Below are positions 49,835 to 62,756 of a stretch of DNA of 64,000 nt, in pieces. The DNA lies in the NCBI GenBank assembly GCA_024760905.1, contig CM045733.1:35109501-35173500 (forward strand), read 5' to 3'. The stretch's first letter is position 1; every line of letters starts with the position of its first letter. A model generated the notes under the pieces. It saw only the letters and a program-made list of their open reading frames with translations, made no database searches and was not told the origin of the DNA. Source of the DNA: Plotosus lineatus. Taxonomy: Eukaryota > Chordata > Actinopteri > Siluriformes > Plotosidae. The position numbers and the translations under genes were made by a program.

Positions 49835-51250
49835 AACCCGATTCCAAAAAAGTTGTCACACTATACAAATTGTGAATAAAAATTGAATGCAATGATGTGG
49901 AAGTGCCAAATTTCAATATTTTATTCCGAATAGAACATAGATGACAGGGGCAAAAGTTTGAAGTGAGAAAATGTATTATTTTAAGGGAAATTGTTGTTGA
50001 TTTTAAATTTCATGGTGTCAACAAATCTCAAAAAAGTTGTGGCAAGGCCATTTTCACCGATGTGAGGCATCCCGCTGTTCTTACAACAGTCTGTAAACAT
50101 GTGGAAACTGAGGAGACAAGTTTCTCAAGTTTAGAAATAGGAATGCTGTCCCATTCTTGTCTAATTCAGGCCTCTAACTGTTCAACTGTCTTGGGCCTTC
50201 TTTGTTGCACCTTCCTCTTTATGATGCGCCAAATGTTCTCTATAGGTGAAAGATCTGGACTGCAGGTTGGCCATTTCAATACCCGGATCCTTTTCCTATG
50301 CAGCCATGATGTTGTAATTAATGCTGCATGTGGTCTGGCATTATCATGTTGAAAAATGCAAGGTCTTGTCAGAAAGCGACGACGTCTGGATGGGAGCATA
50401 TGTTGTTCTAGAAAAGGCCGGCCATGTCTCTCACTGTCTATGGTGTGAGGCATGTAAAAGAACCATTGATGACTTTCGACAAGAGTAGGCTGCAAAGCCG
50501 TCAGCGTGTTTAAGCCCTGTGATGGCCTGGCGAGCTGTCCAGGGTGTACTCTGCCCTCGCATTGAGTTGGCTGGGATGGGCACTAGCCTCCCCGCGACCC
50601 TAATTAGGATGAAGCGGTTACAGAAAATGAACTGAAATGAACATTTTAAATGACCCCTGGCCCAGAGAAAACACCTGCGGTTCTGGGTCCTGTTTAGAAG
50701 TGGCTTCTTCTTTGTACTGTGGAGTTTTAGCTGGCAACAGCGGATGGCACGGTGGATTGTGTTCAGCGACAATGGTTTCTGGACGTATTGCTGAGCCCAT
50801 TCTGTGATTTCCCTTACAGTAGCATTCCTGTTTGTAGAGCAGTGCCGTTTAAGGGCCCGAAGATCAGAGGCATCCAGTATGGTTTTTCGACCTTGACTCT
50901 TACGCAGCGATTGTTCCAGATTCTCTTAATCTTTGCATGATGTTATGCACTGTAGATGATAATAACTTCAAAATCTTTGCAATTTTTTGCTGGGAAACAC
51001 CTTTCTGATATTGCTCCACTATCTTCCTGCGCAATATTTGAGGAATTGGTGAGCCTCCACCCATCTTCGCTTATGAGGGACACTGCCACTCTGAGAAGCT
51101 GCTTTTTATACTCAGTCATGTTGCCAATGGACCTCATTACCGGTAACTGGTCTCCCAGCTCTTCATTATAAGTGCAATTGACTTTTCCAGCCTCTTATGT
51201 CCCAACTTTTTTGAGACTTGGTGACACCATGAAATTTAACAATTTGTATA
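49835..51250 (-). mobile_element. Tc1/mariner (IS630-type) transposon relic
   Basis: Ends 'acccgattccaaaaaagttg' and (inverse) 'gtctcaaaaaagttgggac'-like sequence. Reading the minus strand: HTH region near 51060-50900, RAIRCCQLKLHSTKKKP near 50750-50700, then after the inserted SINE the DDE-terminal part RPCIFQHDNARPHAALITTS, WLHRKRIRVLKWPTCSPDLS and PIENIWRIIKRKVQQRRPKT. SPDLSPIENIW carries the third catalytic acidic residue. The middle of the transposase is deleted at the SINE. Confidence 0.88.
50415..50640 (+). mobile_element. SINE family A with L2-like tail, inside IS630 relic
   Basis: 'aggccggccatgtctctcac', 'agaaccattgatgactttcg', 'gtctgcaaagccgtcagcgtg'-like body, then 'gcgagctgtccagggtgtac' and 'cgaccctaattaggatgaag'. 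No RTE tail. The tRNA head is missing, and the host transposon has lost sequence at the same point, suggesting deletion accompanied or followed insertion. Confidence 0.78.
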
Positions 51251-51627
51251 GTGTCCCATTATTTTTTTGAATTATTTTTGGTTTCTATATCCCTCAACTA
51301 CTCAAGTGCACTCTGGTTGCAATTGTAAGCCAATTTGGAAAACATATCAAGAAAATAGATTGATGGGTGTAAATTGATGAGTCACGTTTATATTCTCACG
51401 CGAACCAATTTACATTTAGTGAAATTTTCAAGTGTACGGCACCAAAGAGGGTTGAGAAATGAATCAGTTGCCAAAGATTGAGGCTCTTACTTATTGTTAT
51501 CTCCCCTGGTATCGAAGTGTGTGGAAGGCAATTCACTTATTTAATGTGAAATATGGAGACATTAGTGAGTGTGAATTACAGAGTAAACACAATATAGCAT
51601 CATCTACATTTTATCTATGAGCAACCA

Positions 51628-51689
<62 letters not shown>

Positions 51690-52320
51690 TCAGTCATGCT
51701 TGAATGGTGAAAACAGTGCTTATAATGTTGTGCAAAGAATTAAAATGTCTTGAATTACCTAACATACATTACATTACAGATTCCACTGCAAAACCAGACA
51801 ACAAAAAAAATGTCAAAATCAACCCCAACCTTTTTATATAATATTAAACTTGCACTGAAAGGGCAAAGCTTATGCATTGTGAATGCAAAGTAACAAGTAC
51901 AGTTTCCATTTAAAAAGCCATGGCAGTGTTAAACAATCATTAATAGGTGGTCATACAGAATGTTTTATCTTATACAATGTTGTGCGGGTTATGTGCATTG
52001 TGTATCCAAGCTATGGTCAGGGATTTACTCGCCAATATTAACAGATATAGTCATCAGTCTTGAAAAGATCATCCTGTAAATTGCGAGGTGGAGGCTCCAT
52101 GGATCTGGCTTGTTAGCCTTGCACTTCCAACAGAAGCGTGAATGAACTGAGATCTGAATAATTTGAAGAGAAAATAAACATTTTGAACACTTTGACATGT
52201 TTCTGAACATTTTTTTCATCAAGCAGTGTTTAGTATGCTGCTGTTATCATAAGGGGTATATTTAATCTGCAACAATATTGAAGTATGTCATACATGTCAA
52301 AGTTACAGCCACATTAATGT
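51251..52320. other. 5' flank/intron, (CT)n array, nothing else recognised
   Basis: A (CT) array at about 51631-51687. A minus-strand frame at 52025-52222 has no recognisable motif. Confidence 0.5.
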
Positions 52321-52740
52321 CAGGACCCAAGGTTTCTGAGCAGATCACTGCCTAGAACACTGATGCAATCGAAAACATCAGACCAGGTCACCTTCATTCA
52401 TTGCTCAATAGTCCAGGTCTGATGCTCTAGTGTCCATTGTAGACACTTTCAGCAATAGACACGGCTCAGTATGGACACTCAGACTATGATGCAGTCTCAT
52501 CTGCACCAAGATATGATGCACTGTGTTCTGACCTCTTTTTTCAAAGTAAGCATTAATCTTTTCAGTAATTTGTGTTACAGAGCGACTGGGACTGGGGGTT
52601 AGCCTTCACTGCTCACATTCATCAGTGAGCTTTTGGCATCCATGACACTGTCACTGGTTGACCATTTGTCTTTCTTTGGAATCGGTTTGGTAGGCACTAA
52701 CCACTGCATATTGAGAACACTTCACCTGAAGAGTTTAAAG
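52320..52740 (-). mobile_element. Tc1-like transposase fragment
   Basis: Plus-strand words 'gctcaatagtccaggtctga', 'gatgcactgtgttctgacct' and 'tgacactgtcactggttgac' are the reverse complement of a widespread fish Tc1-type transposase. Broken frame. Confidence 0.65.
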
Positions 52741-52756
52741 CTACTGTAGTTATTAC

Positions 52757-53055
52757 ACAGAGGGCAGTGGTGGCCTGGTGGTAAAAGGTGCTGGATCACT
52801 GATCCTAGGGTTGGGGGTTCGAGTCCCACTCTCAATGTGTTGTCACTGTCCCCCCAGTGCAGTTAACTGGGTTATCCAATGCCGGCCATTTCTCTCACTG
52901 TCTATGGTGTGAGGCATGTAAAAGAACCATTGCTGACTTTCGTCAAGAGTCGACTGCATAGCCATCAGCGTGTTTCTGCCCTGCGATGGCCTGGCACACT
53001 GGCCAGGGTGTACTCTGTCCTAATTAGGATTAAGTGGTTCAGAAACTGAATGAGT
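52757..53055 (+). mobile_element. SINE family A with L2-like tail, full head
   Basis: Head 'agggcagtggtggcctggtgg' in part, B-box 'gggttcgagtccc', body 'aagaaccattgctgactttc' as in 8061-8412, then tail 'ggccagggtgtactctgtcc' and 'taattaggattaagtggttc'. The RTE-derived segment is replaced by an L2-like tail. Confidence 0.85.
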
Positions 53056-53810
53056 GCACAGAATATCCACATGTTGAAACAACAGAGAATGTATTATTTG
53101 ATTCACTTTTGTTTCTGTCATACACTGCATGTGAGCATATTAGAACCACTGTACTCGCTTGCTTGATAATGGTGAAACAGCAAATGAAACATTGGAGTTA
53201 TGAGTATACAGTGCTGTCTGAATACTGTTAAGTTTTTTACATTTTATCAATGTTAATACAGTTCATCGTTGTTAAATAAACAGTATCTTTCTACCTGTGC
53301 CTCCATTTTATATATGCTCACATTTTAAAAGCACTATGATTATAATCCTTTTGCCTGGTAAATTTATTCTTTCTTTTTGCTGTATTCGTGTCTCAGGCAA
53401 AGGTCACGTCTCTGGAGCCCAAGGCTTTTACAATTTTTCACCCTGCTTGAAATAGGAGTCCGCAGCTGAGCCAATCTATTAAACAAGAGCAGATCTCGTG
53501 ATCAAAGATTACTAGACTCCATCTCTGCAGTAGGTCTCAGATGGTTTGACATAAATATTAGACAAAGGCAGAGCTATGCCAGTTAGACAGGAAACAAGAA
53601 CTAAATAGATGACTGCTTCTTTATGTTTTCCTGTGAAGTCTTGTATTGGATTATATTGGAAAGCATTAGGTGATTAGGCGGTATGATGCATTTGTCCGAT
53701 AACAAAAAATAGTTCTGAAGTGTTTTGATCTCATATCAACTATTTCCCAACTTAGAAATTTTATTTAATTTTATTTCCATATCTAGGACTATTTGGTAAT
53801 AAATTATATG
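53056..53810. other. 5' flank/intron, no recognised feature
   Basis: AT-rich DNA without recognisable coding or repeat sequence. Confidence 0.5.
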
Positions 53811-53814
53811 CAAA

Positions 53815-55880
53815 CCACATCCATAAATCTCTTCTTTGGTCTTCCTCTAGGCCTTCTGCCTGGTAGTTCCAACCTCAGCATCCTACTACCAATATACTCA
53901 CTATCCCTCATCTGTACATGTCCAAACCATCTCAATCTCGCCTCTCTGACTTTGTCTCCAAAACATCTTACATGGGCTGTCCCTCTGATGTACTCATTTC
54001 TGATCCTATCCATCCTCGTTACTCCCAGAGAGAACCTCAACATTTCCATCTCTGCTACCTCCAGCTCTGCCTCCTGCCTTTTCCTCAGCGCCACTGTTTC
54101 TAAGCCATACAACATCGCTGGCCTCATCACCGTCTTGTACACTTTTCCTTTCATTCTTGCTGATATTCTCCTATCGCACATCACACCAGACACTTTTCTC
54201 CAACCATTCCAGCCTGCCTGCACACGCTTCTTCACCACTTTTCCACACTCTCCATTGCTCTGGATTGTTGAGCCTTAGTACTTAAAATCCTCCACCTTCG
54301 TTATCTCTGCTCCCTGTAACCTCACCGTTCCTCTTGGGTCCTTTTTGTTCACACACATGTATTCTGTCTTACTGAGGCTAACCTTCATTCCTCTCCTTTC
54401 CAGGGCATACCTCCTCCTCTCTAGATTTTCCTGCACTTGTTCTCTGCTCTCACTGCAGTTCACAATGTCATCTGCAAACATCATAGTCCATGGGGAATCT
54501 TGTCTCACCTCATCTGTCAGCCTGTTCATCACCATAGCAAACAAGAATGGGCTCAGAGCTGACCCTTGATGCAGTCCCAGCTCCACCTCAAACTCTTCTG
54601 TAACACCAACAGCACACCTCACCACTGTCTTACATCTCTCATACATGTCCTGCACCACTCTAACATACTCATTTGAATACTAATATATAGATGTAAAAAG
54701 GAATAGCAATACAGACTAGATGTGAAAAGAATTCTTGAATGCTGGAAGTCTGGAAGCACTTCCTGGCCACCCAAAGCCATTTCCAACTTCTCCTTGAAAA
54801 CAACATGACACTCTTCCTTTTTCAACTTCCACCACTTTGTCTTCTGCTCTGCCTTTGCCTTCTTCACCTTCCTCACCATCAGCGTCATCCTGCATACCAC
54901 CATCCTATGCTGTTTGGCAACACTCTCACCCACTACTACTTTGCAGTCACTGACTTCCTTCAAATTACATCACCTACACAAGATGTAGTCTACCTGTGTG
55001 CCCCTGCCTCCGCTTTTATAAGTCACCCTATGCTCCTGTTTCTTCTTGAAGAAAGTATTCACCACAGCCATTTCCATCCTTTTTGCAAAATCGATCAACA
55101 TCTGTCCTTCTGTGTTCCTGTCCTGGATGCCAAACCTGCCCATCACTTCCTCGTCCCCTCTGCACCAATGACCACTTTCACCTATGGGGGTACTCTGCAT
55201 CACTTCATCTAAGTCACTCCAGAATCTCTCCTTCTCTTCGAGCTCACATCCTGCCTGTGGTGCATAAGCACTAACAACATTGAGCATCACACCTTCAATT
55301 TCTAACTTGAGACTCATCACTCTGTCTGACACTCTTTTCACTTCTAGAACATTCCTGACAAACCTCTCCATCAAGATGACTCCTACTCCATTTCTCTTCC
55401 TATCCACACAATGATAAAACAGTTTAAAACCCTGCTCCTAAGCTTTTAGCTTTGCTACCTTTCCACCTGGTCTTCTAAACACACAGTATGTCCACCTTCC
55501 TCCTCTGCCTCATGTCAGCCAGCTCGCTATCTTTTTCTTGCATAGTTCCAACATTCAAAGTCCCTACTCTCAGTCCTAGACTCATGCCTTTCCTCTTCTC
55601 TCTCTGCCTACGGACATGCTTCCCACCTCTCCTTCTTCGACGTCTTAGCCCAACAGTAGTCCAATTTCCATCAGCACCCCTGTTGGTTGACAGCACTGAT
55701 GGCGGTCGTTGTTAACCCAGGCCTTGACCGATCCGGTATGGGGGGTAATACTTCTGATTTGCATAAAAGTTTGGCATTGGTTTTACGTCGGATGCCCTTC
55801 CTGACACAACCCTCTGCATTTCTCTGGGCTTGGGACCAGCATATGGGGGAGATACACTGGTTAGTGCCCCCCCGCCTCAT
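53815..55880 (-). mobile_element. RTE LINE, internally deleted derivative
   Basis: Minus strand, 5' to 3': 5' untranslated part with 'ggaagggcatccgacgtaa' near 55780; frame 55696-55475 (VGLRRRRRRGGKHVRRQREK, GTLNVGTMQEKDSELADMRQ); 55407-54970 endonuclease (DRKRNGVGVILMERFVRNVL, VSAYAPQAGCELEEKERFWS, VDYILCR); 54963-54740 linker (MKEVSDCKVVVGESVAKQHR); a filler of about 76 bp at 54663-54738 in place of about 1 kb; 54658-54275 RT (MYERCKTVVRCAVGVTEEFE, LHQGSALSPFLFAMVMNRLT, MMFADDIVNCSES); 54238-53810 C-terminal part. FADD is kept. The 3' tail is truncated at RPKKRFMDVV. Confidence 0.9.
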
Positions 55881-56089
55881 AGCTGAATTTGGCCTTTTTA
55901 CATGTAAAACGTGTAATTCATTCCAAGGCTCCCAAGACTACCACATAAACCCTTTAAAAATTATAAAAGTACACCAATTTTGTATGAAATATGTATGAAA
56001 TATGTGTTAAAAGTAAAAGAAAATTATTTACTAAACCATTTAATCATTTTATTAACGTATTTATTAATTAAACCATTATTTAAAAAAAA

Positions 56090-56093
56090 TTTA

Positions 56094-56147
<54 letters not shown>

Positions 56148-56180
56148 AACACTGTCTCTCTGTCTTTCTCTCTGTCTCTC

Positions 56181-56251
<71 letters not shown>

Positions 56252-56562
56252 ACACATGGTGTGCTCCACTGAATGCGGGCTCCGCCCACACGCAGGACAC
56301 CAGAGCATTTTAAGACGAGGAATTCAAAGCGCATTCCCTGCTTGACAGATCGGAGGTCCAAACTCAATATTAACTTGACTCCTTGAGGGATTGGAGGTCC
56401 AGATGAGCAGCGTTTTGCTCACATTCGGCGGAACGCCCCACATTTATTAAACAGTTATTGAATAATAAATGAAAAATAAGCTGCAGTGTGCTCTCTCGAA
56501 AGAGAATTAAGCCTCCTTTCATCACTGACTGACTCTGTAGGCAGTTTCTCTCTATCTCTCTA

Positions 56563-56656
<94 letters not shown>

Positions 56657-56657
56657 A

Positions 56658-56720
<63 letters not shown>

Positions 56721-57388
56721 GTCTCTATGTTGTGTTTTGCCGAATGCGGGCTCTGCCCACACGCAACGCACAGCTGACGAAACAATTCTATTTAAATGTT
56801 TAAATGTACTGGATGTTGTATTTAAAGTGGAATTATAGTACCTGTTTGAAAGATCAGAGGTCCTGATTCAATATTAACTTGCTTCCTTGCGAGATCGGAG
56901 GTCTTGTCCCACGGAGCACTCTGCTCATGCTCCTTCTGCTTCAATATTGTGCCAAAATAATCGCCTCCATCACTGTATTTCCACTTTAAGGTCTCTTTCT
57001 GCTTCAATATCGTCCCGATTGTAGAGAGGTTTGGGTGATAACGAAATATAATGCTGCAATGATCTCAAAACAATCCAACAGTCCTGTTCAACTCTCCTTC
57101 ACCCATGTGACAAACAGGAAGTATGGGTACAGGAAGTATGGGTACACATTCAGCTGCCTCTTGGCCAATGAGAGGCCAGCAAGGCGGGATGTTGGGAGAC
57201 AGCCAATGAGAGAGCAACTCGCACATGGTTTGTATTTTGAATGGCATGTTTGAATTTTTCAATGGTGCGTTTGGCGCTTTTCATAAAAAGAGGGAGTTTT
57301 CGTAAAAAAAAGGATGAAAATTTACAGAAATGTTTTTCATAACCTGGAGTTTTCGTACCCAGAGGGATTCGTAAGTATATCGCCGACT

Positions 57389-57390
<2 letters not shown>
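56090..57390. mobile_element. Second copy of the Tigger-like element interior
   Basis: 'ttgacagatcggaggtccaa', 'agatgagcagcgttttgctc', 'gtttgaaagatcagaggtcc', 'gggatgttgggagacagcca' parallel 22500-23380 in the same order and orientation, including CA and CT arrays (56101-56145, 56184-56248, 56579-56610, 56620-56690) plus a poly-A run (56689-56720). The terminal repeats of the 21990 copy are not preserved. Two CCAAT boxes (57164, 57205) are kept. Confidence 0.75.
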
Positions 57391-57434
<44 letters not shown>

Positions 57435-57445
57435 CATTATTATTA
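57391..57445. repeat. (ATT)n microsatellite
   Basis: About 15 ATT units directly after 'cgactgt'. Confidence 0.96.
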
Positions 57446-57522
57446 TGGATTTGATACCATGAAACGTACTGTTGTAGCATGCTTTAATGAAGCCTTGCCT
57501 TTGCCATCATTAAAAAAATGTA

Positions 57523-57972
57523 GACGCTCTCCCATTTACAAATATTCGTTTTATGAACATCCAGAGATATGAACATCCGGTCTGAGGTCAAGAGTGAAAG
57601 TGAAAGTGAAATGAAATTGAAGAACAAGTAGCAATAGAAATGGAATAAAATCTATAGTAAGATATTTCATAAATATAAGTATGAAATATGATTAAACATT
57701 ATCCCTGGCAGAGGGGCGTGGCTGACACATGCTTTACACTGGAGGTCCTGGAAGAAAAGCAGAACCGATACATTTCTGAACTGCCAAAAGTTTCAAAGAA
57801 GAAACAAATTATTATATAAAAGTATTCATTATTATTAAGTATTATATAAAAGTATTATAATGAACTGCATAAAAGTGAAACTCTCTGTAAATCTGATCGG
57901 ATCCACTGTGCTGTGCTTGAGAGCAACCAGGAGTTTAAACAAGGGACATAATGATATTGATAATGTGATGAT

Positions 57973-58063
<91 letters not shown>

Positions 58064-58658
58064 TAAAAGTTTTCTAAGTGTTTAATTTTATGTCCCCCAC
58101 TAGTATGAATTTTCCACCTGTGAGCCAGTAATGTGCGCGCACTTCTCTCAGAGGTCAGCGCATCTTACACCATTCCAGCGACGCGCAGCCTGAAGCGCAC
58201 GAGCAGCCGCCGTGCACCTCCAGATCCTACACAGATAATTTCATTATCTGGGACCGGGGACGGGACCGGTGGGTTAAATGGTGTGCCTTGGCAATGCTGA
58301 GTGATTTTGATGAGCAGGATGATGTTTACTGTAGTGTCACAGGAGGAATTATGTCATTAAGAATGATTTGTGATGGTCACGATTTAATACCATAAAGCTT
58401 CAGGCGCGAGGGCAACAGGTTGAGCCTAGTTGGGTTAACGTGGGGCTGAGTGAGTCACAAACCATGAATCATATTGGGAAATGATTGACAAATAATCCAC
58501 TAATAAAACAATTATATAGGAAGCATTACACACACTTTGGGGAAATCAATAAATAAATCAGATTATTTTCATGTCCAAGTTCGCTTATAGTTCTCCGGTG
58601 CTCCTTCCAAGGGCAACAACCGGAAGCTGATCAGTTCAATTGTCCAATTGTAGTGTCG

Positions 58659-58730
<72 letters not shown>

Positions 58731-58817
58731 CGAGAGAGAGAGAGAGAGAGAATATACTTTCAATTAGACAGCTCAAGAGCATCATTACACCGTGCGATCA
58801 GTTATGTAATAACTCAG

Positions 58818-58880
<63 letters not shown>

Positions 58881-59032
58881 TTGTATACAGTACAAACTCG
58901 TATAGGTTACTTATACAAGGTTTAACCATACGTTCCCCTCTAAAGAATACCCTGTAACAACTTACGAACAAATTCATCTAACGAAGAGCCATCTGGAACC
59001 TAACTCGTTCGTAAGCTGGGGAGCGTCTGTAC
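57523..59032. mobile_element. Possible inverted-repeat transposon containing (GA)n arrays
   Basis: Left 'tgtagacgctctcccattta' and right (inverse) 'tacagacgctccccagctta' are related; both continue into 'ttcg/ttacgaa'-like sequence. Interior has (GA) arrays at about 57976-58061, (TG)/(GA) at about 58661-58752, and (GA) at about 58824-58879, plus a CpG-rich patch 58133-58270. No transposase. Boundaries tentative. Confidence 0.5.
58133..58270. other. CpG-rich patch
   Basis: Contains 'gtgcgcgcacttctctcaga', 'cagcgacgcgcagcctgaag' and 'gagcagccgccgtgcacctc', many CG dinucleotides in an otherwise CG-poor window, 8.4 kb upstream of exon A. Minus-strand ATGs here run into stops within a few codons, so no signal peptide is encoded. 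Promoter or transposon part; undecided. Confidence 0.35.
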
Positions 59033-59039
59033 TTATTTG

Positions 59040-59150
59040 ACATTGTTCATTGTGATGGCATGGCAAGCTGTCCAAGGTGTACCATACCCTCCCCCAAATT
59101 GGGCTGAGATGGGCGCCAGCTTCTCTGCGCCTCTAATTTAATTTGTTTTT
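59040..59150 (+). mobile_element. L2-like SINE tail fragment
   Basis: 'gcaagctgtccaaggtgtac' and 'gggctgagatgggcgccagc' match the tail seen at 50500-50625. Confidence 0.6.
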
Positions 59151-59604
59151 TCGACTGAACCTTGTAAATATATATTTGCACTATCATGTTCTATATCACT
59201 GCATGGGCTCGGGAACACTTCCAGAAATTATTCTGTTTTTAATTTACATTTTACACGGCCTCTCAACCTTTTTGAAATTGGGCGAATTTATACATGCAGT
59301 CCATAGCCCAGGAGAAACTTGGCATTTTATCCAAATGAACTTGTTCAAGGTGGAATTATTTTTGTCACCAACAAAAAATTTTAATCACTTTGTTTGGGAA
59401 CATGATATAAATATGATCAGCATGCTTAGTATATTTTTCAATTAGGGGGAACAAACAAATATAATAAAATAAAGCATTTCTTTGATCAATGGTGATTTTA
59501 CGTCCTCGTGAATAAGGTCAATTTTTACTCACTTCATTTTTATTAACTGTGTTATTTATAAGATAAGCTACGATATAAAGAGATCTTTATTGTCAACTGT
59601 TGCA

Positions 59605-62600
59605 TCTTCTTCTTCTTTTCCTTTCGGTTGTTCCCTTCAGGAGTCGCCACAGCGAATCATCGACCTCCATCTCTTATACCAACTGCCTTCATGTCCTCCT
59701 TCACCACGTCCATGAATCGTCTCACTATCCCTGCTCTGTACATGTCCAAACCATCTCAATCTAGCCTCTCTGACTTTGTCTCCAAAACTTCTTACATGGG
59801 CTGTCCCTCTGATGTGCTCATTCTGATCCTATCCATCCTCATCACTCCCAAAGACCCCTCATCATTTTCATCTCTGCTACCTCCAGCTCTGCCTCCTGTC
59901 TTTTCCCCAGGGCCACTGTTTCTAAACCATACAACATCACTGGCCTTGACACTCTTGTACACTTTTCTTTCATTCTTGCCGATACCTACCTATCACACAT
60001 CACACTGGACACTTTTCTCCAACCTTTCCAGCCTGCCTGCACCCGCCTCTTCACCTCTTTTCCACACTCTCCAGTGCTCTGGATTGTTGAGCCTAAGTAC
60101 TTAAAATCCTCCACCTTCCTTATCTCGGCTCTCTGTAACCTCACCATTCCTCTTGGGTCCTTGTCATTCATACACATGTATTCTGTCTTACTGAGGCTAA
60201 CCTTCATTCCTCTCCTTTCCAAGGCATACCTCCACCTCTCTAGATTTTCCTGCACTTGTTCTCTGCTCTCACTGCAGATCACAATGTCATCTGCAAACAT
60301 CATAGTCCACTGGGAATCTTGTCTAACCTCGTCTGTCAGCCTGTCCATCACCATAGCAAATAAGAAGGGGCTCAGAGCTGACCCTTGATGCAGTCCTACC
60401 TCCTCCTCGAACTCTTTTGTCACACAGACAGCACACCTCACCACGGTCTTACATCTCTTATACATGTCCTGCACCACTCTAACATACTTCTCTGCCACTC
60501 CAGACTTCCTCATGAAATACCACAGTTCCTCTTTCAGCACCCTGCCATATGCTTTCTCCATATCCACAAGGGCACAATGGAGCTCCTTCTGACCTTCTCT
60601 GTACTTCTCTATTAACATCCTCAAAGCAAACACTGCATCTGTGGTGCTCTTTCTTGGCATGAAACCAAACTGTTGTTCACAAATGCTGACCTCTGCCCTT
60701 AGTCTTGCTTCCACTATTCTTTCCCATAACTTCATCGTATGGCTCATCAACTTTATCCCTCTGTAGTTGCCACAACTCTGCACTTCTCCTTTGTTCTTAA
60801 AAATGGGCACCATCACACTTCTCCTCCATTCCTCTGGCATCCTCTCACTCTCTAAGACCTTGTTGAATGTTCTTGTCAGAAAATCTACTGCTACTTCTCC
60901 TAGACACTTCCATACCTCCACCAGTATGTCATCAGGACCAAATGCCTTTCCATTCCTCATCCTCTTCAATGCCCTCCTCACTTCTCCCTTACTAATCTTT
61001 GCTACTTCCTGGTCCTCAACAGTCACCCCTTCTACTCTTTTCTTCTCTCTCATTTTCCTCATTCATCAGCTCTTCAAAGTACTCTTTCCATCTTCCCAGC
61101 ACACTTCTGTCATGAGTCAATACATTTCCCTCTCTGTTCTTAATCACTCTAACTTGCTGCACGGCCTTCCCATCTCTATTTCTCTGCTGTGCCAACCTGT
61201 ATAAATCATTTTCTCCCTCTTTACTTTCCAACCGAGCATATAAGTCATCATACGCCCTCTGTTTGGCCTTTGACACCGCTAACTTCGCCTTACGCTGTGA
61301 CTCCCTGTATTCCTGTTTACTCTCTTCAATCCTCTCCATGTCCCACTTCTTCTAAGCTTACCTCTTCCTTTGTACACACTCCTGCACTTCCTCATTCCAC
61401 CACCAAGTCTCCTTATCTCCTCTCCTTCCAGATGACACACCAAGTATTCTCCTACTTGTCTCCCTGATCACATTAGCTGTAGTTGTCCAGTCATCTGGAA
61501 GCACTTCCTGACCACCCAAAGCCATTTTCAACTCCTCCTTGAAGACAACATGACACTCTTCCTTTTTCAGCTTCCACCACTTTGTCTTCTGCTCTGCCTT
61601 TGCCTTCTTCACTTTCCTCACCATCAGTATCATCCTACACACCACCATCCTATGCTGTTTGGCAACACTCCCATCCGCTACTACTTTGCAGTCACTGACT
61701 TCCTTCAAACTGCATCATCTACACAAGATGTAGTCTACCTGTGTGCTTCTACCTCCACTTTTATGTCACACTATGCGCCTGTCTCTTCTGGAAGAAAGTA
61801 TTTACCACAGCCATTTCCATCCTTTTTGCAATATCTAATAACATCTGTCCTTCTGCGTTCCTGTCCTGAATACCAAACCTGCCATCAATTACTCATCACC
61901 TCTGTTGCCTGTACCAACATGTCCATTGAAGTCTGCCCCAATGACCACTCTTTTACCTCTTGGGGTATTCTGTTTCACTTCATCTAGCTCACTCCAGAAT
62001 CTCTCCTTCTCTTCTAACTCACATCCTGCCTGTGGGGCATAAGCACAAACAACATTGAACATCACGCCTTCAATTTCTAACTTGAGACTCATCACTCTGT
62101 CTGACACTCTTTTCACTTCTAGAACATTCCTGACAAACTCCTCCTTCAAGATGACTCCTACTCTATTTCTCTACCCATCCACACCATGAAAAAACAGCTT
62201 AAACCCTGCTCCTAAGCTTCTAGCCTTGCTACCTTTCCACCTGGTCTCCTGAACACACAGTATGTCCACCTTCCTCCTCTGCATCATGTCAGCCAGCTCT
62301 CTACCTTTTCCTGTCATAGTTCCAACATTCAAAGTCCCTACTTTCAGTCCTAGACTCATGCCTTTCCTCTTCTCTCTCTGCCTATGGACACGCCTCCCGC
62401 CTCTCCTTCTTCGACGTCCTCGACCAACAGTGGTCCAATTTCCACCAGCACCCTGTTGGTTAACAGTACTGATGGTGGTGGTCGTTGCTAACCTGGGCCT
62501 CAACCAATCCGTTATGAATTTTTTTGTCGTGACTCGCATATTTTGTTTGGCATTTGTTTTACACCAGATGCCCTTCCTGACGCAACCCTCTGCATTTATC

Positions 62601-62640
62601 CGGGCTTGGGACCGGAGTGAGGGAGAGACACTGGCTTGTG
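59605..62640 (-). mobile_element. RTE LINE, most complete copy in the window
   Basis: About 3 kb. Minus strand, 5' to 3': 62539-62171 (QREKRKGMSLGLKVGTLNVG, DILCVQETRWKGSKA; endonuclease start); 62149-61889 endonuclease middle (VVCAYAPQAGCELEEKERFW, VVIGADFNGHVGTGNRGDE); 61708-61358 and 61339-61016 linker; 61062-59986 RT (RMRNGKAFGPDDILVEVWKC, QSCGNYRGIKLMSHTMKLWE, QFGFMPRKSTTDAVFALRM, GLHQGSALSPFLFAMVMDRL, MMFADDIVICSES). FADD intact. The last third has a deletion (about 59690-59740), then the family tail and (gaa) repeat near 59610. Frameshifts separate the frames, so it is dead. Confidence 0.93.
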
Positions 62641-62756
62641 CCCCTCCCTCACGGCTGCATTAAACTGTTGCATAAGCAATGAAAATCAGTTTCGCAGCTC
62701 TTTGTTTAGCACCAATTATAAAAAAGAAAGTCCACAAAAGACAACTAAGGAACATT

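Noticed and set aside
52025..52222. Small gene on the minus strand
   Set aside because: No motif, no splice fit with grik2, no recognisable family; likely a chance open frame.
58100..58300. Signal-peptide exon of grik2 on the minus strand
   Set aside because: Each ATG meets a stop within about six codons and no HVLRF-like end with a donor is present.
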